Position numbers and translations under genes: made by a program. Shown piece by piece: positions 1-8,718 of a stretch of DNA of 64,000 bases. Source of the DNA: Isosphaeraceae bacterium (GTDB taxonomy: Bacteria > Planctomycetota > Planctomycetia > Isosphaerales > Isosphaeraceae); NCBI GenBank assembly GCA_026004735.1, contig BPJS01000001.1, forward strand, positions 1,550,001-1,614,000, in the 5' to 3' direction. Every line of letters starts with the position of its first letter. The stretch's first letter is position 1. The notes under the pieces are model-generated. The model was not told the DNA's origin and searched no databases. It worked only from the letters and a program-made list of their open reading frames with translations.

Positions 1-2
1 CC

Positions 3-1049
3 CGCGGACCCTTCAAAGGCGGCCTCCGCTACCATCCCCACGTCGACCACGACGAGGCCCGCTCCCTGGCCAGCCTCATGACCTGGAAAACCGCCGTCGT
101 CGATCTCCCCTTCGGCGGCGCCAAAGGCGGAATCAATTGCGACCCGGCCAAACTCTCCCGCGGCGAACTCGAACGCCTCACCCGCAAATTCATCGAGAAA
201 ATCCACGACTTCATCGGCCCCGACAAAGACATCCCCGCCCCCGACATGGGCACCGACTCCCAGGTCATGGCCTGGATCATGAACGAGTACGCCAAGTACG
301 AGGGCTTCCACCCGGCCGTCGTCACCGGTAAGCCCGTCGAACTCCACGGCTCCCCCGGACGCGAGGCCGCAACCGGCTACGGCGTCATGCTCGTCACCCG
401 CGAAGCCCTCGCTCGATTGAACCAATCGATCGCCGGAACGCGTTTTGCAATCCAGGGTTATGGTAACGTCGGGGCACATGCCGCCCGTTTCATCCGTGCT
501 CAGGGCGGGCACATCCTGGCCGTCTCCGATGCCTATGGCGCCGTCTTCAACCCCGAAGGCCTTGATCTCGATGCCCTCGACCAGCATGTGGCCGCCTCGC
601 GCAAGGTCGTCGGCTTCAAGGGCGGCGAGCCGGGCACCAACGAACAGCTCCTCACAATGGATGTCGACGTGCTGATCCCGGCCGCTCTCGGCGGCGTCTT
701 CGACGCCGCTCTGGCCGGCGCTGTTCGGGCTCGGCTCATCGTCGAGGGTGCCAACAGCCCCACCTGGCCTGAAGCCGACGAAGTCTTTGAACGCCGCAAC
801 ATCGTCGTCGTCCCCGATATCCTCGCCAACGCCGGCGGCGTCATCGTCAGCTACTTCGAGTGGGTCCAAAATCTCCAGCACTTCCGCTGGACACTCGATC
901 AGGTCCGGCGCGAGCAGGAAATCCGCATGACCGAAGCCTTCCAGAAAGTCTATGATCTGGCCCAGCGCAAGGGCATCTCGATGCGGACCGCTGCCTTCAT
1001 GATTGGCATCAGCCGGGTTGGGCGAGCCCGAATCCTCAGCGGCATCTAA
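3..1049 (+). CDS. gdhA: Glu/Leu/Phe/Val dehydrogenase, glutamate dehydrogenase type (5' end outside window)
   Basis: Cytosolic NAD(P)-dependent oxidative deamination of glutamate to 2-oxoglutarate, or the reverse ammonia assimilation. The reading frame is open from base 3, upstream of the first ATG at 78, and already encodes family sequence ([11 protein letters not shown]), so the gene starts before the window and roughly the first 70-80 residues are missing. Visible motifs are [19 protein letters not shown], which holds the substrate-binding and catalytic lysines, PAPDMGT with the catalytic aspartate, and the Rossmann nucleotide loop QGYGNVG. The C-terminal half follows the family to its normal end, [12 protein letters not shown]. 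348 residues are visible. Family assignment is secure; glutamate as substrate is the most likely reading of the motifs. purB follows in the same direction after 94 bases. Confidence 0.95.
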   Translation, partial: RGPFKGGLRYHPHVDHDEARSLASLMTWKTAVVDLPFGGAKGGINCDPAKLSRGELERLTRKFIEKIHDFIGPDKDIPAPDMGTDSQVMAWIMNEYAKYEGFHPAVVTGKPVELHGSPGREAATGYGVMLVTREALARLNQSIAGTRFAIQGYGNVGAHAARFIRAQGGHILAVSDAYGAVFNPEGLDLDALDQHVAASRKVVGFKGGEPGTNEQLLTMDVDVLIPAALGGVFDAALAGAVRARLIVEGANSPTWPEADEVFERRNIVVVPDILANAGGVIVSYFEWVQNLQHFRWTLDQVRREQEIRMTEAFQKVYDLAQRKGISMRTAAFMIGISRVGRARILSGI

Positions 1050-1143
1050 GGCGTAGTCCCCCGGCCGCCACCGTCGTACGCGACCGCGCCGCGTTGCCTC
1101 ACCCTTGCCCTCGTAAGGGTTCCTTCAAGCCGTACCGACCTTC

Positions 1144-2574
1144 ATGAACGATCCCGACTCGGTCTACCAAAACCCCCTGATTAGCCGTTACGCCAGCCCC
1201 GAAATGGCGGCGCTCTGGTCGCCCCGACGTCGCATCCTCACCTGGCGCCGCCTCTGGCTCGAGCTGGCCCGCGCCCAGCGTCAGCTCGGCCTCAACATCT
1301 CGGCCGAACAGATCGCCGAAATGGAGCAGCGGCTCGACTCAATCGACTTCAACGCCGCCGCGGCCCACGAACGTCGGCTCCGCCACGACGTCATGGCCCA
1401 CGTCCACGCCTTCGGCGACGTCTGCCCGACCGCTCGACCCATCATCCACCTCGGGGCCACAAGCTGCTACGTCACCGACAACACCGACCTGATTCTCATA
1501 CGCGATGCCCTGATCCAGCTACGCGGCGAACTGGTCAGTGCCATCGACGCGCTGGCACGCTTCGCCGAGCAATGGAAATCGCTGCCCTGCCTCGGCTACA
1601 CCCACTTCCAGCCGGCTCAGCTCGTCACCGTCGGCAAGCGCGCGACCCTCTGGTGCTACGAACTGGTCCTCGACCTCGAAGAATTCGAGCGGCGGATCTC
1701 CCGCCTCCCGTTCCTTGGCGTCAAGGGGACCACCGGAACCCAGGCCAGCTTCCTGGCTCTTTTCGACGGCGATCACGCCAAAGTCGAAGCCCTCGACCGC
1801 ATCGTCTCCGAGCGGTTCGGCTTCACTGACCGCGTCCCCGTCTCCGGCCAGACCTACACCCGCAAGCTCGATACCCAGGTGCTCGGCGCCTTGGCCGGCC
1901 TGGCCGAGTCGGCCCACCGCTTCGGCACCGATCTCCGCCTGTTGGCCCACGAACGCGAAATCGAAGAGCCGGCCGACTCCGCGCAGGTCGGCTCCTCGGC
2001 CATGGCCTATAAACGCAACCCCATGCGTGCCGAGCGGCTCTGCTCGATCGCTCGTTTCCTGATGGCGTTGCACGCCCCGACGGCCCAGACCGCCGCCACC
2101 CAGTGGCTCGAACGTTCACTGGACGACAGCGCGATCCGCCGGTTGACCCTCCCTCAGGCGTTCCTGGCCGCCGATGCCTTGCTCGCCCTCTACCTGAACA
2201 TCGTCCCCGGGCTGAGCGTCAACCCGGCGGTCGTGGCCCGCCACGTCGCCGACGAACTGCCCTTTATGGCGACCGAAAACCTTCTCATGCAGGCGGTTCG
2301 CCTCGGTGGCGACCGCCAGGAGCTGCACGAGCGGATCCGCCAACACAGCTGGGCCGCCCAGGCTGAAGTCAACGCCGGTCGCGGCAACGACCTGATCGAC
2401 CGCCTCCGACGCGACCCCCACTTCGAGCGCCTCGACCTGGACGCGGCCCTCGACCCCAACCACTACACCGGACGCGCGGCCGCCCAGGTCGATCAGTTCG
2501 TTACCGACGTGATCGACCCGATCCGAGCCCGCTATCCCGACTGCCTGGGACGATCGCACGACCTGAGGGTCTGA
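1144..2574 (+). CDS. purB: Adenylosuccinate lyase
   Basis: Fumarase/aspartase-superfamily enzyme that releases fumarate from SAICAR and from adenylosuccinate in cytosolic purine synthesis. The 476-residue product has the normal length. It shows the N-terminal [15 protein letters not shown] pattern of adenylosuccinate lyases, the conserved [12 protein letters not shown] and [15 protein letters not shown] blocks that contribute active-site residues, and the superfamily signature [10 protein letters not shown] around residues 285-295. The start is an ATG with no strong Shine-Dalgarno sequence. It is convergent with rpsU downstream. No other purine gene is in the window, so it is not part of a pur operon here. 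Confidence 0.96.
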   Translation: MNDPDSVYQNPLISRYASPEMAALWSPRRRILTWRRLWLELARAQRQLGLNISAEQIAEMEQRLDSIDFNAAAAHERRLRHDVMAHVHAFGDVCPTARPIIHLGATSCYVTDNTDLILIRDALIQLRGELVSAIDALARFAEQWKSLPCLGYTHFQPAQLVTVGKRATLWCYELVLDLEEFERRISRLPFLGVKGTTGTQASFLALFDGDHAKVEALDRIVSERFGFTDRVPVSGQTYTRKLDTQVLGALAGLAESAHRFGTDLRLLAHEREIEEPADSAQVGSSAMAYKRNPMRAERLCSIARFLMALHAPTAQTAATQWLERSLDDSAIRRLTLPQAFLAADALLALYLNIVPGLSVNPAVVARHVADELPFMATENLLMQAVRLGGDRQELHERIRQHSWAAQAEVNAGRGNDLIDRLRRDPHFERLDLDAALDPNHYTGRAAAQVDQFVTDVIDPIRARYPDCLGRSHDLRV

Positions 2575-2628
2575 AACCTCGTCGCCCTCCGGTCATTCAC
2601 TCCCCGGCACAAGCCCACTTCTCAGGCG

Positions 2629-2817
2629 TCAAACCCGCGACGCCTGGCGCGCCTTACGCAATCGCTTCAATTCCTCACGGCGACGCCGCTCGCTTGGCTT
2701 CTCGTAGTACGCCTTGCGTCGCATCTCCTTACGCAGTCCGGAACGCTCGCAGAGCTTGCGAAACCGCCGCACCGCATCCTGAATCGACTCACCAGCCCGG
2801 ACCCTCAACTTCACCAC
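2629..2817 (-). CDS. rpsU: 30S ribosomal protein S21
   Basis: Small, very basic 62-residue protein of the 30S subunit, acting near the mRNA exit and anti-Shine-Dalgarno region. The sequence opens [20 protein letters not shown] and contains the S21 block [11 protein letters not shown], then ends in an Arg/Lys-rich tail. The start is GTG, followed by a second in-frame GTG; a strong GAGGAGG Shine-Dalgarno sits about six bases upstream and fixes this choice. It is a single-gene unit, convergent with purB and downstream of the RRM protein gene on the same strand. Confidence 0.95.
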   Translation of the reverse strand: MVKLRVRAGESIQDAVRRFRKLCERSGLRKEMRRKAYYEKPSERRRREELKRLRKARQASRV

Positions 2818-2960
2818 AAGCTATCCTCCTCAAATACCTTGGGGGTCACACAAACCGCCTCGCACAACCCGATCGCGCAAGGCGGCGACAAGCCTTGATC
2901 ATATCGGTCCGATCGGCGATTGCCTAGAGACGGACCCCTCGATCGCGTCCAAACGATCGC

Positions 2961-2990
2961 GGCTCCCGGCGAGACATGACGCCGGGAGCC
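2961..2990. terminator. Perfect 10-bp hairpin, probable terminator of the RRM gene
   Basis: GGCTCCCGGC (2961-2970) pairs perfectly with GCCGGGAGCC (2981-2990) across a 10-base loop. It lies about 75 bases past the stop of the minus-strand RRM gene and upstream of the rpsU start. There is no T-tract, so it is either a U-less terminator or an mRNA 3'-end stabiliser; a role in the rpsU leader cannot be excluded. Confidence 0.5.
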
Positions 2991-3064
2991 TGAGTCAAGC
3001 TCATCGCTTGTTTTGACCGTGAGGAAGCGGATCGTGAGGCCGCGACCAACGGCTTCAGCGGTTC

Positions 3065-3484
3065 TTAGTAGCCGCGATCGCCGTAACCGCCTCGGCCGCC
3101 GCCGCCGTAACCACCGCGATCGCCGCCGCGGCCGCCGCCATAACCACCACCGCCGCCGTAGCCGCCGCGATCTCCACCACGGCCGCCACCGTAGCCACCG
3201 CCGTATCCACCGCCCGCGCCACGGGGTCGATCCGCCGAACGCGGAATCGCTTCATTGACCGTCAGTGGACGACCGCCATAGGGCTGCCCATTCAGAGCGT
3301 TGATCGCCGTGGTCGCCTCGTCGTCGTTGGACATCTCGACAAAGCCGAAGCCGCGACTCCGGCCTGAGAACCGATCAATGATCACCTGGCCGCTGGTGAC
3401 GGTCCCGAACTGCTGGAACAACACCACCAGATCGTCGTCGGTTGTGTTGTAAGGGAGGTTCCCGACGTAAATGTTCTTCGCCAT
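3065..3484 (-). CDS. RNA-binding protein: RRM domain with Gly/Arg-rich tail
   Basis: Cytosolic RNA-binding protein of 139 residues. Residues 1-80 form one RRM domain: RNP2 is IYVGNL at the N-terminus, RNP1 is RGFGFVEM near residue 42, and the fold ends with LTVNEAIPR. The remaining third is a low-complexity tail of Gly-Gly-Tyr and Arg-Gly-Gly units, as in cyanobacterial and planctomycete Rbp proteins and plant glycine-rich RNA-binding proteins. I start at the ATG at 3484 because the RRM begins immediately; the frame is open further upstream but that part is not RRM-like. Such proteins act in RNA folding and stress or cold adaptation in other bacteria; that role is inferred here. Confidence 0.9.
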   Translation of the reverse strand: MAKNIYVGNLPYNTTDDDLVVLFQQFGTVTSGQVIIDRFSGRSRGFGFVEMSNDDEATTAINALNGQPYGGRPLTVNEAIPRSADRPRGAGGGYGGGYGGGRGGDRGGYGGGGGYGGGRGGDRGGYGGGGRGGYGDRGY

Positions 3485-3686
3485 GATCCGCTCTGACTGC
3501 CTCGCTCGAAACCGTCCTGCGACCTCGTCCGCTCTGCTAATTCGTGGGCGTAGTCGAGGGCTGGCCGGCACGCCGCGCCCGGGCACCACGCCCGGGTCGA
3601 GACGACGCGCTCCTGGCCATAACACACTATGCGTTCGTCCAGCCAATCGTACAAGCCGGAAAATGCAAAAAAACGGGAATTCGTCC

Positions 3687-4550
3687 TCACCGCGCGGGAC
3701 CCCGGCCTGTCACTATGTGAACCGTCAACGGACGGCTCGGCAGACTGACGAGTCCGTCGGGCGTGACCGCCCGCACCCGGAACTGATACCGCCCCGGCTC
3801 CAAAGCCCGATTGACCGTGATCCGATACCGGCCGTCGGCCCCAATCAAGCCCTCCCCGAAGACGGCCGTACCCTCGCGATTGATCAGTTGCATCGTGGAA
3901 CCCGAAGCGGCGTAGCTGCCCTCGAAGGTCGGCTGGGTGACCGTCGTGATATTGTCGTTGAGCCGCCCCGTATTGGACGCCCGCGTCAGCCGCGGAGGCA
4001 CCGGTCCGGGCAGGGGTTTGCCCATCCCCAAGGCCAGTTGGAGCACGAGACCATAGTCGTTGGCAACCACGGCGCCCGGATTCGGGACATTGACATCGGC
4101 CTGCGCTAGCGTTCGAACCGCGCCGGCGAGGCTCGCCACCAGCGTCGGATGGGCCCCCGCTGCCGTCAGATTGCTCCCAAAGAGATGCTCCAACTGGAGC
4201 AACTGCGCCTCGCTGACCGACGCCGACGAAATCATACCCCGCAACGCTTCGTTGAACGCCTGCAGCCCCGCCCGCGGCGCCGGGTTCAGACGCCCGATCA
4301 ACAGGATCAGGTCCTGCTGGATCGTCCGGATCGCCTCGGCCGGCAGCGGCCGACCCGGTGCAATCGCATCCAAAAAGGCCGGCAACCGCTCGATCCGCTG
4401 CAGCCGTGTTTCCAGGCTCGAGAGCGGCTCCGACCGGACTAGCGGCGCCACCTGTGCAGGCCGCCGCACAACGCCTGGAGCCACCCCACCCGACAGCAGG
4501 GTTCGAGTCTCCAGACGGTCGGACCAGGGGATGAATGCCCTGCGATGCAT
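3687..4550 (-). CDS. Exported protein with LEPR-XLL-like N-terminus and C-terminal Ig-like domain
   Basis: 287-residue protein of unknown function. The N-terminus (FIPWSDRLETRTLLSGG) carries the LExRtLLSg motif found at the start of many exported planctomycete proteins and thought to act in targeting or processing. Residues about 60-190 are predicted helical and unlike any family I recognise. Residues about 205-285 look like a beta-sandwich (GSYAASGSTMQLINREG, then YRITVNRALEPGRYQFRVRA), resembling bacterial Ig-like domains. The ATG at 4550 is preceded by GGGAGG at good spacing. Located just upstream of the RRM gene on the same strand, with a 200-base gap. A cell-surface structural or adhesion role is a guess from architecture. 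Confidence 0.75.
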   Translation of the reverse strand: MHRRAFIPWSDRLETRTLLSGGVAPGVVRRPAQVAPLVRSEPLSSLETRLQRIERLPAFLDAIAPGRPLPAEAIRTIQQDLILLIGRLNPAPRAGLQAFNEALRGMISSASVSEAQLLQLEHLFGSNLTAAGAHPTLVASLAGAVRTLAQADVNVPNPGAVVANDYGLVLQLALGMGKPLPGPVPPRLTRASNTGRLNDNITTVTQPTFEGSYAASGSTMQLINREGTAVFGEGLIGADGRYRITVNRALEPGRYQFRVRAVTPDGLVSLPSRPLTVHIVTGRGPAR

Positions 4551-4578
4551 CGGGATCGCCTCCCTGCGAACTTGGAGC

Positions 4579-5223
4579 TCACGGCGTCCCGGACGCCGGC
4601 TTCGCCAGGTGACCTTCTAGCACATTCGCCCCGTCTCGACCAGTCGACTCACCCCAACGCTCGAGCCACATCCGCAAATACGACCGCGGTTCCGGCTCCC
4701 CCAAGTCCAGCCGACGGGCCAGATCCAGGACCGCCTCCTGGCTCCGAGCCAGCTCGTCGGCACCGCCGGCCACGGCCTCAACTTCGGCAAACGTCCCGAG
4801 CCCGTCCACTTCGTCGATCACCACCGTCAGGCCCGACCCTTCCTGGCCATAAGTCTGACGGTGCTTACGCACTTCCGCGACCGGCTCAAATCCTAGCCGC
4901 TCCAACAGCGTCTGGAGCCGTTCGCCGGCTTCGGGTCCAGCCTCAAACCCGACTTCAAGCTCCTCGCGCGTCTTGGTCGGCCCGCCGTGCTTAGGCCCCT
5001 TGTACGTCAGCCGATTCTCCAGACCGTGCCGGCGAAGTCGGAAGGCCTCGCGGCTTTGAGCAAAATCCCGCGTCGGGTGGCGAAAATAGAGATCAGCTTG
5101 GTCGTCGCTGCGCAGCAACTGATATCCGAGCGCGGCCAGGCGACGACGAAATGCCTCGGGGTCCGTGAGCATAAACTTCATCTCGATCTCAAACGTCTCG
5201 GCCGGCTTTTCGTTCTGGGCCAT
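4579..5223 (-). CDS. CYTH-domain protein (class IV adenylate cyclase / thiamine triphosphatase-like)
   Basis: 214-residue member of the CYTH superfamily, cytosolic triphosphate-tunnel metalloenzymes acting on ATP, thiamine triphosphate or polyphosphate. The hallmark ExExK is present as EIEMKF at residues 12-17. Further tunnel-lining positions are visible in FRLRRHG, RLTYKGPK, KTREELEV and VVIDEVDGLGTFAEVEA, so the acidic and basic tunnel residues look intact. The overall pattern is closest to CyaB-like class IV cyclases, but the substrate cannot be told from sequence. The ATG at 5223 has GGGAG upstream. It is transcribed divergently from rpsR. Confidence 0.85.
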   Translation of the reverse strand: MAQNEKPAETFEIEMKFMLTDPEAFRRRLAALGYQLLRSDDQADLYFRHPTRDFAQSREAFRLRRHGLENRLTYKGPKHGGPTKTREELEVGFEAGPEAGERLQTLLERLGFEPVAEVRKHRQTYGQEGSGLTVVIDEVDGLGTFAEVEAVAGGADELARSQEAVLDLARRLDLGEPEPRSYLRMWLERWGESTGRDGANVLEGHLAKPASGTP

Positions 5224-5392
5224 CGATGCACTCCCACCAGAGGCGATTAATCCGCGTTGGACCCCGCACGGCGCTCAAATCTTGACGGAATGTTTCCACA
5301 TCCTTACCTTAATTCCTTTACACTTCTCGCCCAACTTCCAGTCTAGCCCGCGAGAATCGAGACTCGTCACGCTACGCGAGGATCCCCGGTCT

Positions 5393-5635
5393 ATGCCCAG
5401 GAAACGGTTTGGTCGCAACCGCAAGAATCGCTGTCGGTTTTGTACCCGCGACGGCTGCCCGCGTCCGGCTTACGTCGACTATAAGGATGTCGGTCTGCTC
5501 AAGAAGCTCTGCACCAATCAAAACAAAATGTTCTCTCGCAAGCGTAGCGGCAATTGCGCAGCGTTCCAGCGCGCGGCCAGCCTGGCCATCAAGCGGGCAC
5601 GCTACATCGGCCTGATGCCCTACGTCGGCGAGTAA
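5393..5635 (+). CDS. rpsR: 30S ribosomal protein S18
   Basis: 80-residue 30S protein that pairs with S6 at the platform. It begins MPRKRFGRNRKNRCRFC and has the S18 core YKDVGLLKKLC and KRARYIGLMPYV. The cysteines in CRFC, the following DGCP and at residue 40 fit a zinc-binding version of S18. The frame is open upstream of the ATG at 5393, but that part is not S18-like, so the shorter start is used; GAGGA lies nearby. In most bacteria rpsR sits between rpsF (with ssb) and rplI; none of those genes is adjacent here. Confidence 0.95.
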   Translation: MPRKRFGRNRKNRCRFCTRDGCPRPAYVDYKDVGLLKKLCTNQNKMFSRKRSGNCAAFQRAASLAIKRARYIGLMPYVGE

Positions 5636-5732
5636 CGAAGGGAATTTCGCCCGCCTTCGCCTCGTCGTGTCCGCGGCGATCTCCGTCTGGCTGGTCGTGC
5701 CGCAGTACGGCCACGTCCTGGCTCGGATCTGC

Positions 5733-7166
5733 TTATGGTCCGATCTCGCCCGACAGGAACTCGACCAGCCTCTGATCGAGTTCTTCGTGGCTCAGTCCGA
5801 CCGCCGCGGCCAGCGCCGCTGGGTCCCGAAGCCGACCTTGGTAGGCCTGACGGATGTACGACTGGAATCCGTCGCGATAGGCTCCCCCGTCGCCGTTAAG
5901 CAGGAACACCGCTAGGGCCATGGCCTCGGCATAATGCAGATGGATCGACTCCGGGCGGCGAAATTCGGTCGGCCCCAGCGCGACGAGCTGCCCGGTCGGC
6001 ACGAGTCTTCCCTCGTTGACGATCCAATCCCGCGCCCGAGCCAGTCGAGGGCCAACCCGGCCGCCGATCCGCAGACTCCCATCCGATTCAAACCGCGCCG
6101 TCTCGAAATACGTGCCCAGCGCTTCCCAGACCCAGTAGTGACCCAGGTTCCGATCTAATCGCGCCGTTCCTCCGTTCTCAAACATCAATTGGTGTGAGGC
6201 TTCGTGGAACAGCGTCGCCGTCGCGGCGATCGGATTGTCCGGATCCCGATAAAAGTAGCTCCGGGGCGGTACCGAATATGCTTTAGCCTCGGCCGGCGGC
6301 ATCGCGTAGCCCAGGCTCGTCGACTCGTCGCGGCCAAACGCATCGCGAAAATAACGGACATACTCCTCCCGATCGGCAAAATACCAGACCTCATGCCGAC
6401 GCGACGGCGGCGGTGTGATCCCGGGAATCAGCCGCCGCGCGATCGGGTTCCGATCTCGCGGAAGGCAATCGCCCAGTAAGTAGAAGAAGACGTCGTAGAG
6501 CGTCTCCAGCTCCCGGCCAAACCGGATCGCCTCGTCGAGCGGCACATTGGTCCGAATCGTGAAATGCTGGGTCGAAATCGTCCAGGGCTGCTCCCGAAAC
6601 GAGCGCCTCAAGGCATTCGCCTCGTCGGCCGGCAACCAACGGCTGGGGCGGTCGCCTCGCACCATCGGGCCGGGCAATTCCCCTCGGTCTAAGTGCTCCA
6701 CCCAGGACCCCGGCACCCAGCCGTACCGCTCGTGCAGGACCTTGCCCGTCCGGAGCTGCTCCACGGCAAAGGGCGTCGCCCATCCTCCTTCGTGCGGAAT
6801 GTAACCGAGCATCCGGAGGATCTCGGGGTGGTCGGGAACGACTTGCACTGCATCCCGCAGGCAACGATCCGCCCACCCAAACAGACCCCGCCCTGGCCCC
6901 GCCGCCTCTCGGGCCAGATCCAAGAGGTCCGAGGCCAGTCGAAGATCAGCGTCCGAGGGTTGCGAACTCCCGGCCGGCCTCGGCGCGACGATCTCGGGAA
7001 GGACGACGAACCGCTCCCCGAGCGTCGGATCGTCTTGATCCGGCCGCCCCGCGGCGCGCAGTAACGCGGCTCGCGCGGCTCGCAGGTCCGCGCCGGGGTC
7101 GCCCCGATCATCGGGCGCAGGCACTTGAGCCACGGTCGCCAGCCACACGATCGCCAGCGTCGTCAC
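5733..7166 (-). CDS. Exported DUF1570-like zinc metallopeptidase
   Basis: 477-residue protein with a short N-terminal hydrophobic stretch (TLAIVWLATVAQVPA) consistent with export. Residues about 30-200 are a helical region including the pattern AVQVVPDHPEILRMLGYIPH, and residues about 205-477 form a gluzincin-like peptidase domain. The HExxH motif is HEASH in TATLFHEASHQLMFENG, followed by HYWVWEALGTYFE, where the glutamate fits the third zinc ligand. This arrangement matches the DUF1570 family common in planctomycetes; the substrate is unknown. The start is GTG with GAGGAG about ten bases upstream. Convergent with rpsR. Confidence 0.8.
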   Translation of the reverse strand: MTTLAIVWLATVAQVPAPDDRGDPGADLRAARAALLRAAGRPDQDDPTLGERFVVLPEIVAPRPAGSSQPSDADLRLASDLLDLAREAAGPGRGLFGWADRCLRDAVQVVPDHPEILRMLGYIPHEGGWATPFAVEQLRTGKVLHERYGWVPGSWVEHLDRGELPGPMVRGDRPSRWLPADEANALRRSFREQPWTISTQHFTIRTNVPLDEAIRFGRELETLYDVFFYLLGDCLPRDRNPIARRLIPGITPPPSRRHEVWYFADREEYVRYFRDAFGRDESTSLGYAMPPAEAKAYSVPPRSYFYRDPDNPIAATATLFHEASHQLMFENGGTARLDRNLGHYWVWEALGTYFETARFESDGSLRIGGRVGPRLARARDWIVNEGRLVPTGQLVALGPTEFRRPESIHLHYAEAMALAVFLLNGDGGAYRDGFQSYIRQAYQGRLRDPAALAAAVGLSHEELDQRLVEFLSGEIGP

Positions 7167-7278
7167 GGGGTGCCGCTCCTCTGAAGACTCAAGCCGACTA
7201 GACCAGTTTGGCCAGGCGCGGCAAGATCCCCCGGCCGTTGAGCCTCACCGATCCTCCCTTTTCAGGATTCCGACCGCC

Positions 7279-7833
7279 ATGCGTCCCTTCCGATTCGGTG
7301 GAACCAGTCTGCTTGCCCTCGCCGTGGGACTGGCGTCCGGCTGGGTCGTGGCGACCACCGCTCCGCTCCGCGCCTCGGCGGCCGATCGCAACGGGGCCAG
7401 TGTCGTTCAGACCGGAGTCGTGACCGAAATCCGCGATCGTCAAGGCAAGACCCTCGCTACCCGCGACGGCCTTTACATTCTGAATTATAGCAATGGTCTG
7501 CTTCTGGCTGCCGTCCCGGACTTTCAGCAGGTCGGATCGACCACTCGAGTGCTCTCCGACTTCGCCGAACGCGACCTGGTCCGGGACTTCGGCCTTCCCC
7601 CGGGCGCCAACCCGCGTTTCCTGATGACGACCCTGCGGATGGGCCTGGCGAACGACGACTGGTCCCCCCTGGTCGTCCTCGAGCTGGATTCCGGACAGGT
7701 TGCCTGCTACCGCCTTCTGCCCCAAGCGACGAGCGGAAGCACGCGTCCCAACTTTCAATTGATCGAACGCCGAACCGACCCTCGGCTAGCCCGCTCGCTG
7801 GCCTCGGCGATCGAACCGGCCGACCCCCGGTAA
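7279..7833 (+). CDS. Secreted protein of unknown function
   Basis: 184-residue protein with a clear signal peptide: basic start MRPFRFGG, hydrophobic core LLALAVGLASGWVVATT, and probable cleavage after ASA near residue 35. The mature part is short and mostly beta-like, with VQTGVVTEIRDRQGK, an ILNYSNGLLLAAVPDF segment and a final RTDPRLARSLASAIEPA. I do not recognise the family. It lies between two minus-strand genes and is convergent with the CvpA-like gene, so it is probably monocistronic. AGGA is about eleven bases before the ATG. Confidence 0.65.
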   Translation: MRPFRFGGTSLLALAVGLASGWVVATTAPLRASAADRNGASVVQTGVVTEIRDRQGKTLATRDGLYILNYSNGLLLAAVPDFQQVGSTTRVLSDFAERDLVRDFGLPPGANPRFLMTTLRMGLANDDWSPLVVLELDSGQVACYRLLPQATSGSTRPNFQLIERRTDPRLARSLASAIEPADPR

Positions 7834-7994
7834 AACAGCACCCTGGCCCACCCGCTGACTCGCCACGGTGGTCGAAGCGGTCCATCGGCGCTAGCCAGCC
7901 TGACGGACTTGACCGCTCATCTGGCTCGCGCCTTCGACCGCGGACTCACGGCTGCGGACACCCCCGCTCGACGGTCGCCGCGCGCGGTGCTGTC

Positions 7995-8642
7995 TTAGGT
8001 TGAAGCGCCCGGGTTGCCGCCGCCGTCGGAGGCCGCCGGGCGATCGTCCTCACCGTGGGGTCGCGCCGCTTTATGATCAGTAATCCAAGTCCCGGCCGGA
8101 TCAAAGACGTTGGTATTGGCATCCTTTTCCGAGACGGCTCCCCATGTCGGCGGGAACGTGTAGCGGGTCGTGTACTGGAAAAAACCTAGGAGCTTGCGGT
8201 CTAGCCCCATCCCAAACGGCGGGTTGCTCTCGGGATCGACGGCATTGAAGAGTTTCTTATGAACCGGGGCCACTTGGAGCAGCAGCATTACCATTGCTGT
8301 GGTCAGCAGGCCCGCTCCCAGTCCAAACACCAACCGCGCGATCTGATAGACCAGCGGCGGAAACCGAACCTGCGTCGGCGCGAGGTTGTCAGTCGCCAGT
8401 TTCAAGAGAAACAAGCTCACCACCCAGATTCCACCCAGCGCGATCAGATCCGCCAGCGGAGCCAGTGCCGAGGCGTTATTCACAATCAACTGAGCCAGCG
8501 GCTCATAGAAATTTAACGCGATCAGGCTCGAAAACAGCACGTTGAAAAAAACCAGGGCCGCACCCCAGAGCCCCTCGCTGATGACCGCATACGTCACGCC
8601 CAAGATCAGCGCCACCAGACCCGCCTGAACCGCGATCCCCAT
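7995..8642 (-). CDS. CvpA family membrane protein
   Basis: 215-residue inner-membrane protein with about four hydrophobic segments in the first 130 residues, the pattern of CvpA/colicin V production proteins (GALVFFNVLFSSLIALNFYE; LIALGGIWVVSLFLLKLA; LVFGLGAGLLTTAMVMLLLQ). The last 80 residues are hydrophilic and end in an acidic, disordered tail. CvpA proteins are linked to envelope homeostasis in Proteobacteria; the role in planctomycetes is unknown. It is the last gene of a minus-strand run pilT-pilB-cvpA, 76 bases after the PilB/GspE-like gene, so co-transcription is plausible. Confidence 0.75.
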   Translation of the reverse strand: MGIAVQAGLVALILGVTYAVISEGLWGAALVFFNVLFSSLIALNFYEPLAQLIVNNASALAPLADLIALGGIWVVSLFLLKLATDNLAPTQVRFPPLVYQIARLVFGLGAGLLTTAMVMLLLQVAPVHKKLFNAVDPESNPPFGMGLDRKLLGFFQYTTRYTFPPTWGAVSEKDANTNVFDPAGTWITDHKAARPHGEDDRPAASDGGGNPGAST

Positions 8643-8718
8643 CGCTCCTACCGCCCTTCCCCCTGAAATCGCGCTTGCGCGCGAGCCTGATTTGTACCTG
8701 CCCCGGCGATCGGGCCTC

